Assembly (NCBI GenBank): GCA_030655755.1
Contig: JAUSOQ010000043.1
Coordinates: forward strand, 272,883-336,882
Reading direction: 5' to 3'
From: Coriobacteriia bacterium
Lineage (GTDB): Bacteria > Actinomycetota > Coriobacteriia > Anaerosomatales > Anaerosomataceae
DNA length: 64,000 nucleotides
Shown here: piece after piece, positions 26,145 through 33,868 of the stretch
Layout: each line of letters begins with the position of its first letter
How positions within the stretch are numbered: the first letter of the stretch is position 1
Made by a program: the position numbers and the translations under genes
Notes under the pieces: generated by a model
Told to the model about the DNA's origin: nothing
The model's database searches: none
Seen by the model: only the letters and a program-made list of their open reading frames with translations

Positions 26145-27131
26145 CTAAACCTCCTTGGTCCAACGCACGATCGCGGCTCCCCAGGTGAGCCCCGCGCCGA
26201 AACCGACGAGGGCGAGGATATCGCCCGGCCGCAAGTTGCCGCTAGTATACAGTTCGTCCACGGCCAGCGGAATCGAGGCCGCAGATGTATTGCCGGTGAG
26301 CGCGATGTTGGACACGACACGTTCGTGCGGAAGGCCGAGACGATCGGCTACCGTGTCGAGGATCCGCTGGTTTGCTTGATGTGGGACAAGCCATGTCACG
26401 TCGTCCACAGACAGTCCGGAGGCCGCCAGGGCGGTCTCGGTCGTCTTGGGTATGACACGGACCGCGAACTTGAAGACGTCGTTACCTACCATCTGCACGA
26501 AGTGCAGGCCAGCTTCGATAGTCTCCACGGTCGTGGGCATGGCCGAGCCGCCAGCCGGGATCTTCAACATGTCCCCGCCGGTACCATCGGCGCCGAGGTC
26601 GATCCCGAGAACGCCCGGTTCATCGGCAGCCTGGAGCACGAACGCTCCGGCGCCGTCGCCGAACAGGATACACGTTCCCCGATCCGAGAAATCGACGTGG
26701 CGCGTAAGTGCATCCGCGCCGATGACAAGGACGGTACGTGCCCGACCGCTTTCTATCGCCGCAGTGGCGTTCTGGAGGGCGAAAATGAAGCTCGTGCATG
26801 CAGCCATGACGTCGTAGGCAGGACACGTGAGCCCGAGGTTCGCTTGGGTGATGCAGGCGGTGGACGGGAAGATCATGTCCGGGCTGGACGTCCCCACCAC
26901 CAATAGATCGATATCGGCAGGCGTGATGCCGGCATCCCTCATCGCGTTGCGAGCTGCATGCGTCGCAAGGTCTGATGTGGCCTGATCCTTCTCGGCGAGT
27001 CGGCGCTCACTGATGCCGGTACGCGTGGTGATCCATTCGTCGGAGGTCTCCACCATACCCTCGAGGTCTTCATTGGTGAGTCTTCGATTAGGCAGGTATG
27101 ACCCGACGCCGATGATCGCTGCATGCTTCAT
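26145..27131 (-). CDS. fabH: Beta-ketoacyl-ACP synthase III
   Basis: Initiates fatty acid synthesis by condensing acyl-CoA with malonyl-ACP. Cys nucleophile in VMAACTSFIFALQ (about residue 112), His in WLVPHQANQRI and Asn in LTGNTSAASIPLA. 328 residues. A ~98-base gap separates it from plsX. It starts the fabH-fabK-fabD-fabG-acpP run. Confidence 0.97.
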   Translation of the reverse strand: MKHAAIIGVGSYLPNRRLTNEDLEGMVETSDEWITTRTGISERRLAEKDQATSDLATHAARNAMRDAGITPADIDLLVVGTSSPDMIFPSTACITQANLGLTCPAYDVMAACTSFIFALQNATAAIESGRARTVLVIGADALTRHVDFSDRGTCILFGDGAGAFVLQAADEPGVLGIDLGADGTGGDMLKIPAGGSAMPTTVETIEAGLHFVQMVGNDVFKFAVRVIPKTTETALAASGLSVDDVTWLVPHQANQRILDTVADRLGLPHERVVSNIALTGNTSAASIPLAVDELYTSGNLRPGDILALVGFGAGLTWGAAIVRWTKEV

Positions 27132-27229
27132 AAGGGGGTGTAGACTCCTTGCTCTTGGCGCTGCCGGGCGCCTGGCCGGACGAATGTCCGTGTAGTGTAC
27201 ACGTTCGTCAGAGCACGGGAAAGCGCCTA

Positions 27230-28237
27230 CTATTCCGCTGAGAGTTCAGCTATGGAGCGCTCGATGATCGCCGGAAGCTGTGAACGAACGGCACGCGCGC
27301 TGATGAGTATGCCGTTGCAGACCGCACGTGAGCTTGAGCTGCCATGGCCGATGATGCACACGCCCTTCACGCCCAGCAGCGGGGCACCGCCATACGTGTC
27401 AGGGTCGATGCGGTCCTTGAGTTTGTTGAGTGATGGCTTCAGCACCGCTGCTGCGACGGAGTTCAGAGGCGTCTCGGTCATTGCCGTCTTGATCTGCCTC
27501 AGGAGGATCTTTGACAACCCTTCGAGGAGTTTGAGCGCCACATTGCCCGTGAAGCCATCAGTCACGACCACGTCGACGGTTCCCGCAGGGATGTCCCTGC
27601 CCTCGACGTTGCCGGTGAAACCCGGGACGCTTGAGGCCATGAGCGCATGGGCCTCCTGCGCCAGCATCGACCCTTTGGTGGGTTCCTCACCGATGTTCAA
27701 CAGGCCGACAGTCGGCTCAGCACGATCAAGTAACATCTGTGCATATGCACGGCCCATCAGCGCGAACTGCACGAGGTTCTCCGGTTTCGCGTCGGCGTTT
27801 GCGCCGACGTCGAGCAGAATGCAAGGTCGATCGGATGCCGGGATCACCGTCGCGATCGCAGGTCGCGACACGCCGGGCAGGCGTCCCATGACCAGCGTCG
27901 CCGCTGCCATGCATGCACCCGTGCTACCTGCCGAGAAGAAAGCTTTTGCATGCCCTTCCTTCACGAGGCGACAGCCGACCACGATCGAGGAGTCCTTCTT
28001 CGAGCGGACGGCATTGGCCGGATGCTCACCCATCTCGATGATCTCGGTCGTGACGATCGCATCCACGCGATCATGTTCCTCCGCGAAGGGGGTCACGACG
28101 TCGTCAGGTCCGGTGAGCAGGATATGGAGTCGAGGATCGGCGGCGAGTGCCTCGCAAACTCCTTGTAGCACCACGACAGGCGCGTGATCGCCGCCGATCG
28201 CATCGACGACGACAGTCGCGTCCTCAGCTACGCTCAT
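27230..28237 (-). CDS. plsX: Phosphate acyltransferase PlsX
   Basis: Makes acyl-phosphate from acyl-ACP for PlsY and can take acyl-phosphate from fatty acid kinase. Begins VVVDAIGGDHAPVVVLQG, with SKKDSSIVVGCRLVKEG, FFSAGSTGACMAAATLV and GNVEGRDIPAG, all PlsX blocks. 335 residues. It links the fab genes here with FakA and the DegV/FakB protein at 35982-38476. Confidence 0.97.
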   Translation of the reverse strand: MSVAEDATVVVDAIGGDHAPVVVLQGVCEALAADPRLHILLTGPDDVVTPFAEEHDRVDAIVTTEIIEMGEHPANAVRSKKDSSIVVGCRLVKEGHAKAFFSAGSTGACMAAATLVMGRLPGVSRPAIATVIPASDRPCILLDVGANADAKPENLVQFALMGRAYAQMLLDRAEPTVGLLNIGEEPTKGSMLAQEAHALMASSVPGFTGNVEGRDIPAGTVDVVVTDGFTGNVALKLLEGLSKILLRQIKTAMTETPLNSVAAAVLKPSLNKLKDRIDPDTYGGAPLLGVKGVCIIGHGSSSSRAVCNGILISARAVRSQLPAIIERSIAELSAE

Positions 28238-28263
28238 GCGTGCTCCTCGTCCTGGGGACGGCG

Positions 28264-29328
28264 TCAGATGCCGAACTCAGCAAGCAACGCGTCCATGTCG
28301 ACAGCTTGACCGAGCATCTCGCGTATTCTAGCAGCCTTGTTCACATCATGAAGTCGTACGTGTCCCATGAGCGCTTCCATCTTCTCGACCGCTGTCAGCG
28401 TATCGGTGTCCACCATGATCATCGGGACACCAAGTTCCTCGGCCCGCGCGAGTACGAGAGCACCGGGGGGCAGGTTCCCGGTCAGGATGAGCGCACGGGT
28501 GTTGGTCTCCAGGGCGGCCAATTGAACGTCTGCTCTGTCTCCGCCTGTGATGACGGCCTTACGGGCTTTTCGGCGGAAGAAACGAAGCGCCTTGTCCTGG
28601 CCCATGGCGCCCACCATGAATGCCTCGACCGTCTCATCAAGGCGATCATCTGCGCAGAGTACGGTGCCACCGAGAGCGTCGACTATCTCCCCCACCGTCA
28701 CGGACGAAAGCGACGCATCTTGCGGCAATATACCGAGGACCTTGACGCCGGCTGCCTGCAGGAACGGTGACACTCGGCGCAGCACAAAATCGTTCTGAGA
28801 CTCATGCACCCAGTTGAGTAGCACACCGCCAAGATGGTTGCCGAGGATTTGCGCGACAGTAAGGACGTCATCCGGCAGATCCATGCCATTGGGGCGGTCG
28901 ATAAGGAGTACAGACGCATCGAGCAGCTCGGCCACTCGTTCGACCGACAATCCGATGCTTCTTCCTTGGTAGAGATCACTGTGCCCTTCGATCACCATCA
29001 CGTCGCGACCCTCGGCGCATGACATGTATGCCGAGACGAGCCGCTCTTTAAGACCCTTGACGTCATGTGCGAGGACACTCTCCACGAAAGCCTGGGTACG
29101 CACGATCGGGCAGATGTCCGCCAGCGGGACCGGGTCGTTGAGACAGCACCGGTTCACGTACAAAGCATCCTGGTCGGTAGTGACACCTTCCACAGTCACG
29201 GGCATGGTGCCGAACGGTTTGAAGTAGCCCACATCGAGCCCACGCTCCTGTAGTTCATGAATGAGAGCCAGAGCGATGCCGCTCTTCCCCGAGTATGGAG
29301 CCGTTGACGTTACGAGGATCGCACGCAT
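28264..29328 (-). CDS. Phosphotransacetylase N-terminal-like protein (BioD-like plus DRTGG)
   Basis: The first ~210 residues form a P-loop domain like dethiobiotin synthetase and the N-terminal part of long Pta enzymes (ILVTSTAPYSGKSGIALALI, MVIEGHSDLYQG, LLIDRPNGMDLPDDV). Residues about 215-325 are a DRTGG domain (AVITGGDRADVQLAALETN). The catalytic PTA acetyltransferase domain is missing, so this 354-residue protein cannot itself be a phosphotransacetylase; such stand-alone proteins are often regulatory or of unknown role. ATG 29328 is preferred over 29334 because GGAGG is six bases upstream. Its coupling to the ADP-forming acetyl-CoA synthetase gene upstream suggests a link to acetyl-CoA metabolism. 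Confidence 0.85.
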   Translation of the reverse strand: MRAILVTSTAPYSGKSGIALALIHELQERGLDVGYFKPFGTMPVTVEGVTTDQDALYVNRCCLNDPVPLADICPIVRTQAFVESVLAHDVKGLKERLVSAYMSCAEGRDVMVIEGHSDLYQGRSIGLSVERVAELLDASVLLIDRPNGMDLPDDVLTVAQILGNHLGGVLLNWVHESQNDFVLRRVSPFLQAAGVKVLGILPQDASLSSVTVGEIVDALGGTVLCADDRLDETVEAFMVGAMGQDKALRFFRRKARKAVITGGDRADVQLAALETNTRALILTGNLPPGALVLARAEELGVPMIMVDTDTLTAVEKMEALMGHVRLHDVNKAARIREMLGQAVDMDALLAEFGI

Positions 29329-29330
29329 GG

Positions 29331-31424
29331 TCATCCTCCGATCCCTATACGTATGTCTGCGGCAACGCTTCCGTTGCCCTTGTCGTGAACGATAAGCGGA
29401 TTGATGTCAAGTTCTGTGATTTCATCGAAGTCTGTGACCAGGGCGGATACTCGTGTGATGACGTCGACGACCGATTCAAGGTCTGCAGGGCGCTGCCCTC
29501 TCACGCCACGCAGGAGTCCAAAGCCGCGGATCTCAGTGACCATCCTATGCGCTTCTTCAGGTGTTACCGGACATAGTCGGAACGTCACATCTTTGAGCAC
29601 CTCGACGTAGATACCCCCGAGACCGAACATGAGCAATGGCCCGAACTGCGGATCACGGTTCACACCGATGATGACTTCCCGGCCTGGAGGCACCTGCTGT
29701 TGCAGCGTGACGCCCCAGATGCGAGCGTCTGCCATATAGGCTCGTGCACGCGAGATGATCTCTTCATAGGCGATGGCGAGTACGGCATCGTTGTCGATCC
29801 CGACACGAATGCCACCGATATCGGACTTGTGTAAGATGTCAGGACTTGCGATCTTCATGACGATCGGATACCCGATCTCACGTGCCAAGCGCTTGGCTTG
29901 AGACAGGTCATGCGCAAGTCCACCGCGTGGAACAGTGACCCCATAAGCCTCCGCGATCCGGGATGCCGACTGCTCGGTTATGAAGGTGCGACCAGCGACC
30001 TTTGCGTGGTCGATCGCATCTCTCACCAGAGTGCGGTCGCTCTGGATCTCTATCGGCGCAGACGGTGGCGATCCAAGCCTGATGCGATAGCGTTGCATGG
30101 CCGCGATGGTCGCGATCGCACGTTCGGGAAACGGGTAGTGAGGCACGCTGCCTTGACGGAGAGCCGTCACGCCGTCAGCGACCGCAGTGTCTCCCATGAA
30201 GCATGCGAGTGTCGTGACGCCAGACTGGCGGGCGATGCGAGCGACCGCGTCAGCGGTCTCCCTTGCCTGCGTAGTGGCTTGCGGTGTCAGTACGACCAAC
30301 ACAGCGTGGACGTTGGGATCATCGACCAGGATGCCCAGCGCATCCTCATATCGCGATGCGGGTGCGTCGCCCAACACGTCCACAGGATTATAGAGAGCTG
30401 CGGCATCGGGGAGTACTGCGCGCAGACGGTTGATGGTATCACTCTGAAGTGATGCGAGAGCTACGTCCATCCGGTCACAGGCATCCGTAGCGAGGATCGC
30501 GGGACCGCCCGCGTTCGTGAGGATCACGAGACCGGGACCAGCCGGTAGTGGCTGGCGCGAAAAAGCCACCGAGATATCGAAGAGCTCCTCGATGGTGCGT
30601 GCGCGAATGGCTCCCGCCTTTAAGAATGCAGCGTCATACGCACGCTCGGAACCTGCGAGGCTCCCGGTATGAGAGGAGACGGCCCGGGCGCCAGCGTCTG
30701 AGACCCCCGATTTGAGCGCGACGAAAGGTTTCTCACACACGAGTTCGGCCACCGCTTCGACAAACGCACGACCATCGCTCACTGCCTCCAGATACGCCGC
30801 TACGACTTTGGTATGCGGTTCTTCGGCCCATGCTTTCACGAGGTCCACCTCGGAAAGATCGGCCTTGTTGCCTAGCGAGACGAAATTTGCAAGGCCGATT
30901 CCCTCGCCTGCCGTCCAGTCGAGGACAGCTGTTCCCAGTGCGCCGGATTGCGACATGAACGATATGGAGCCGGGACGTGGCATCGTGACAGCGAATGAAG
31001 CGTTGAGTCCCGAATGCGCCGAGATGAGTCCCAGGCAGTTCGGACCAAGCAGGCGCATGCCGTAGGAGCGCGCCGTAGTGACGAGAGCTCGTTCGAGCGC
31101 AGCACCTTCGCGACCGGTCTCTTTGAACCCGGCCGTGATAACGACCACCGAGCGGATGCCCTTCTCGCCACATTCGCGTACGACACTCTCCGCGAATCGG
31201 GCGGGAACGACGACGACCGCGAGGTCGACGTCGCCGTCTATCGCGGTCACAGAGGGGTAGCACCGGAAACCATGTATCTCATCTGTTCCCGGGTTCACCG
31301 GGTAGACCTTGCCAGCGAACCCACCGGTGCGAAGGTTGTCGAATACGATGTGCCCGACTTTGCCCTCGTCCCGTGATACACCGATCACGGCGACTGAGCG
31401 AGGAGAGAAGAACTCCTCGAGCAC
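29331..31424 (-). CDS. ADP-forming acetate-CoA ligase (fused alpha-beta)
   Basis: Converts acetyl-CoA (or another acyl-CoA), ADP and phosphate to the acid, CoA and ATP. The N-terminal CoA-binding domain (SVAVIGVSRDEGKVGHIVFD) and ligase domain contain the phospho-His segment SSHTGSLAGSE; the C-terminal ATP-grasp half (about 470-697) has PIVMKIASPDILHKSDIGG and ELDINPLIV. 697 residues, the length of fused single-chain enzymes. GTG start with GGGGAGG nine bases upstream. It sits near DUF177-rpmF-plsX, where many clostridia carry pta-ackA, and suggests energy conservation by substrate-level phosphorylation. The exact acyl substrate cannot be read from sequence. Confidence 0.92.
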   Translation of the reverse strand: MLEEFFSPRSVAVIGVSRDEGKVGHIVFDNLRTGGFAGKVYPVNPGTDEIHGFRCYPSVTAIDGDVDLAVVVVPARFAESVVRECGEKGIRSVVVITAGFKETGREGAALERALVTTARSYGMRLLGPNCLGLISAHSGLNASFAVTMPRPGSISFMSQSGALGTAVLDWTAGEGIGLANFVSLGNKADLSEVDLVKAWAEEPHTKVVAAYLEAVSDGRAFVEAVAELVCEKPFVALKSGVSDAGARAVSSHTGSLAGSERAYDAAFLKAGAIRARTIEELFDISVAFSRQPLPAGPGLVILTNAGGPAILATDACDRMDVALASLQSDTINRLRAVLPDAAALYNPVDVLGDAPASRYEDALGILVDDPNVHAVLVVLTPQATTQARETADAVARIARQSGVTTLACFMGDTAVADGVTALRQGSVPHYPFPERAIATIAAMQRYRIRLGSPPSAPIEIQSDRTLVRDAIDHAKVAGRTFITEQSASRIAEAYGVTVPRGGLAHDLSQAKRLAREIGYPIVMKIASPDILHKSDIGGIRVGIDNDAVLAIAYEEIISRARAYMADARIWGVTLQQQVPPGREVIIGVNRDPQFGPLLMFGLGGIYVEVLKDVTFRLCPVTPEEAHRMVTEIRGFGLLRGVRGQRPADLESVVDVITRVSALVTDFDEITELDINPLIVHDKGNGSVAADIRIGIGG

Positions 31425-31442
31425 GCGTTACGACCTCCCCCG

Positions 31443-31476
31443 ACATAAGAACGGCGCCCTCCCGAGGGGGACGCCG
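31443..31476 (-). terminator. Terminator after rpmF
   Basis: On the minus strand CGGCG (31472-31476) begins a stem closing with CGCCG at 31452-31456, with an inner CCCC/GGGG-type stem, followed by TTCTTAT. It lies 5-38 bases after the rpmF stop and before the acetate-CoA ligase start. Confidence 0.7.
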
Positions 31477-31480
31477 CTGA

Positions 31481-31657
31481 TTAGTCCGTCTCGACAATCT
31501 CCTTGCCGTTATAGTACCCGCAACTCGGGCACACACAGTGCGGCAGTTTGACCTCATGGCACTGCGGACAGACCGATTGCGCGGGTGCCGAAAGGTTGTG
31601 TGTCGCGCGACGGGAATCCCGAACAGCGCGCGAGGTCTTTCTCTTGGGGACAGGCAT
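31481..31657 (-). CDS. rpmF: 50S ribosomal protein L32 (zinc type)
   Basis: 58-residue large-subunit protein beginning [20 protein letters not shown], with a zinc site formed by CPQC and CPSC ([20 protein letters not shown]). Starts at ATG 31657 with GAAGGAG ten bases upstream. The coding region is open further upstream but that extension has no L32 similarity. Forms the conserved DUF177-rpmF pair. Confidence 0.97.
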   Translation of the reverse strand: MPVPKRKTSRAVRDSRRATHNLSAPAQSVCPQCHEVKLPHCVCPSCGYYNGKEIVETD

Positions 31658-31790
31658 GTTCTTCGTGCTCCTTCCACGAGGCGCCGCCGATCGGCTGACA
31701 CCCGGTGCTTGTAAGTTCATCCGACTGACAGCCGGCGCAAGGCGACATTCTAGCATAGCCTGCGGTGCAGGGGGCAAGGCTGTAAGCCGT
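31658..31790 (-). promoter_or_regulatory. Intergenic region with probable rpmF promoter
   Basis: Minus strand carries TAGAAT preceded at 19 bases by TTGCCC, near the left end of DUF177, then two imperfect copies of a 13-14 base element (ATCGGCTGACACC and ATCCGACTGACAGC on the plus strand) before the L32 start. The repeats could be operator or leader structure; no known motif is recognised. Confidence 0.35.
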
Positions 31791-32324
31791 CTAGTGCGGG
31801 TCCTGAGCCGAAAGCAGGTCTCGCAGAGCGCCGAATGGGGTATCCGCAACCTCGTCGGCGCAGTGACAACTCACCACGTTGCGGTCCGCACCACATTTAG
31901 GACAGATGCCGGCGCACCCCTCGTCATGGACCGGCGCGAACGGCAAGTCGATGGTCAACGCCGCCAGCAGTGCCGGCATGAGATCGATACTGCGGTCGTG
32001 AATGAGCTCATACTCCTGCTCTTCGGGCAGTTGCTTCGCATGAGAGGGAGAGATATAGAAGCCCTCTACCTCCCCTAAGCTGTGGAGAGTGAACTCGCAC
32101 AGACAGCGCACGCACGTCGCCTTCAGATCTACGGCGACGGTCCCTTGCACAACGACACCTGCACCCGTGTTCGTAAGCGACACACTGAGCTGCGCCGGCG
32201 CAACGGGAGTGAAGGTCTCACTACCTATGATCATGGGTTCGAGCGACACTTCCTCGGTGAGCGATATCTGCCCGCCGAGATCATCGAGAATCGCACCCAA
32301 CTCAACGCGGTATGCCTGCTCCAT
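31791..32324 (-). CDS. DUF177/YceD family protein
   Basis: 177 residues with the family features: beta-rich N-terminal half, [21 protein letters not shown], and a C-terminal Cys set ([13 protein letters not shown] and CHC) that probably binds zinc. Family members sit immediately upstream of rpmF in most bacteria and are implicated in 23S rRNA accumulation. Biochemical activity unknown. Confidence 0.9.
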   Translation of the reverse strand: MEQAYRVELGAILDDLGGQISLTEEVSLEPMIIGSETFTPVAPAQLSVSLTNTGAGVVVQGTVAVDLKATCVRCLCEFTLHSLGEVEGFYISPSHAKQLPEEQEYELIHDRSIDLMPALLAALTIDLPFAPVHDEGCAGICPKCGADRNVVSCHCADEVADTPFGALRDLLSAQDPH

Positions 32325-32329
32325 GGGTC

Positions 32330-32788
32330 TTAGGTGTGCTGTCCGACTTTGCCCTGGAGTCGATCGCGCCCGCGCTGAACGGCCGTGAGCAACTTTCCAA
32401 GGTTGACCTCGAGATTAGCGAGCATCTCGTCGGCATAATCTTCCGCACCGAGACGGATCTCACGTTCGCGCGTTCTGGCGCTGTCGAGGATCTCTGCAGC
32501 CTGCTGCTCAGCGAGCTTGACGATCTCTTGATCACTTGCAAGCGCCTGAGCACGGTCACGTGACTCCTCAAGGATGCGGTTAGCCTCCTTCTCGGCCTCC
32601 TCCAGCATCTCCTGACGTTCCTTGACGATCCAGCGCGCCTGCTTGAGTTCGTCAGGGAATTGAGCGCGAATCTCGTCGACGATCTCGTAGATCTTCTCGG
32701 GATCGACGATCTTGTTGGACGAGAACGGCACATTGCGGCCGGCATCGACAAGTTCTTCGATACGGTCGATGAGCGCCATGATGTCCAT
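32330..32788 (-). CDS. Coiled-coil protein, DivIVA/SepIVA-like
   Basis: 152-residue, highly charged protein. After MDIMALIDRIEELVDAG and a short KIVDPEKIYEIVDEIRAQFP segment, residues ~45-145 are predicted continuous coiled coil rich in Glu, Ala and Arg. Mycobacterial SepIVA (Rv2927c) is encoded beside a DUF177 gene and rnc, and this gene also directly precedes DUF177, so a septum or envelope-growth role is plausible but inferred from context. Often annotated vaguely as ATPase or ATP-synthase-b-like; no nucleotide-binding motif is present. Confidence 0.7.
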   Translation of the reverse strand: MDIMALIDRIEELVDAGRNVPFSSNKIVDPEKIYEIVDEIRAQFPDELKQARWIVKERQEMLEEAEKEANRILEESRDRAQALASDQEIVKLAEQQAAEILDSARTREREIRLGAEDYADEMLANLEVNLGKLLTAVQRGRDRLQGKVGQHT

Positions 32789-32798
32789 ACGTACCTCC

Positions 32799-33290
32799 CT
32801 AGTGGGACTGGTTCAACCGTGCGGCCAAAGCCTCACATACTGCGTCTGGCACGAGACCTCGTACCGTACCACCGTGTTGCGCGATCTCCCTCACAGCCGA
32901 CGAGCTCAAATATGCGTACTCCGGAATGGACATGATGAACATCGTCTCGATGTCCTTGTCCAACCGGTAGTTCAACTGTGCCATCTGGAACTCATGTTCA
33001 AAGTCTGTCACAGCGCGTAGACCCTTAATGATGACATGCGCATCATTCATCTGAGCGAATTCTACTAGAAGAGTATCAAAAGGTCGCACCATGACGTTAG
33101 TGAGATGCGCGACTGCGTCGTGGATGAACTCTACTCTCTCCTCGATCGTGAACAGCGGGCCGTACCCTTTGTCCGGGTTGAGCGCCACCGCGACCACGAC
33201 TTCGTCGAACAGCATCGCGGCGCGTTCGACGATGTCGAGATGGCCCAAGGTCACGGGATCGAACGTCCCCGGACACAGTGCACGTCTCAT
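32799..33290 (-). CDS. coaD: Phosphopantetheine adenylyltransferase
   Basis: Penultimate step of coenzyme A synthesis. N-terminal RRALCPGTFDPVTLGHLDIVERA contains the T/H-x-G-H nucleotidyltransferase motif; AYLSSSAVREIAQHGG is the C-terminal ISSTxVR-type block. 163 residues. Overlaps rsmD by ATGA, the standard rsmD-coaD pair. It supplies CoA and the ACP prosthetic group for the adjacent fab genes. Confidence 0.96.
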   Translation of the reverse strand: MRRALCPGTFDPVTLGHLDIVERAAMLFDEVVVAVALNPDKGYGPLFTIEERVEFIHDAVAHLTNVMVRPFDTLLVEFAQMNDAHVIIKGLRAVTDFEHEFQMAQLNYRLDKDIETMFIMSIPEYAYLSSSAVREIAQHGGTVRGLVPDAVCEALAARLNQSH

Positions 33291-33868
33291 GCGGTACGCT
33301 CCTTCCCGGCACTCAGCTGTGCGTAGGACACAGTCGTCTGTCCATAGATGCGGTCTCCTACGTCTTCGAAGCCCGTAGGCCAGACAGGTTCCACCCCCGT
33401 GCGATGCTCATACACGACCACCGCACCTGTACCGATAGAACGGCCACATACAAGGTCTTCCATTAACTCCCTGATGCGAACCGGTTCGATTCTATAAGGT
33501 GGGTCGAGAAAGAGCAACGAGAACGGTGCACCGGGGATCGGAGCGTCGGTCCGACAAAACGCGTCTCGCGAGTCGATGAAGACCGCATCGTGCACCCCCA
33601 ACGCCTCGACATTCCGGCCGAGAGCCGCTCGTGCGTCTGGTGCAGACTCCACGAAAGTGACGTGGTGAGCACCACGAGAGAGCGCCTCGATCCCGAGGGC
33701 GCCGGAGCCAGCGAACATATCCAGGACACTCGTTCCCTGGAGATTGTCAAAACGGCTGCTCAGGGTAGAGAACATCGCCTCTCTAACACGGTCGGTAGTC
33801 GGTCTTGTCGCGGCACCTCTCGGAGTCACCAGTCTACGACCACGGAACTTCCCCGCAATGATCCTCAT
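33287..33868 (-). CDS. rsmD: 16S rRNA (guanine-966-N2)-methyltransferase RsmD
   Basis: SAM-dependent methyltransferase acting on assembled 30S. From ATG 33868 (ATGA overlap with the recG stop) the product starts MRIIAGKFRGRRLVTPRG and has VLDMFAGSGALGIEALSRGA and the catalytic FLDPPY. 193 residues. The open frame extends upstream inside recG, but the ATG gives the family start. Confidence 0.94.
   Translation of the reverse strand: MRIIAGKFRGRRLVTPRGAATRPTTDRVREAMFSTLSSRFDNLQGTSVLDMFAGSGALGIEALSRGAHHVTFVESAPDARAALGRNVEALGVHDAVFIDSRDAFCRTDAPIPGAPFSLLFLDPPYRIEPVRIRELMEDLVCGRSIGTGAVVVYEHRTGVEPVWPTGFEDVGDRIYGQTTVSYAQLSAGKERTA

Noticed and set aside
27195..28187. 330-codon plus-strand frame opposite plsX
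   Set aside because: Complement of a certain plsX; Ser/Arg-rich composition is characteristic of an antisense frame.
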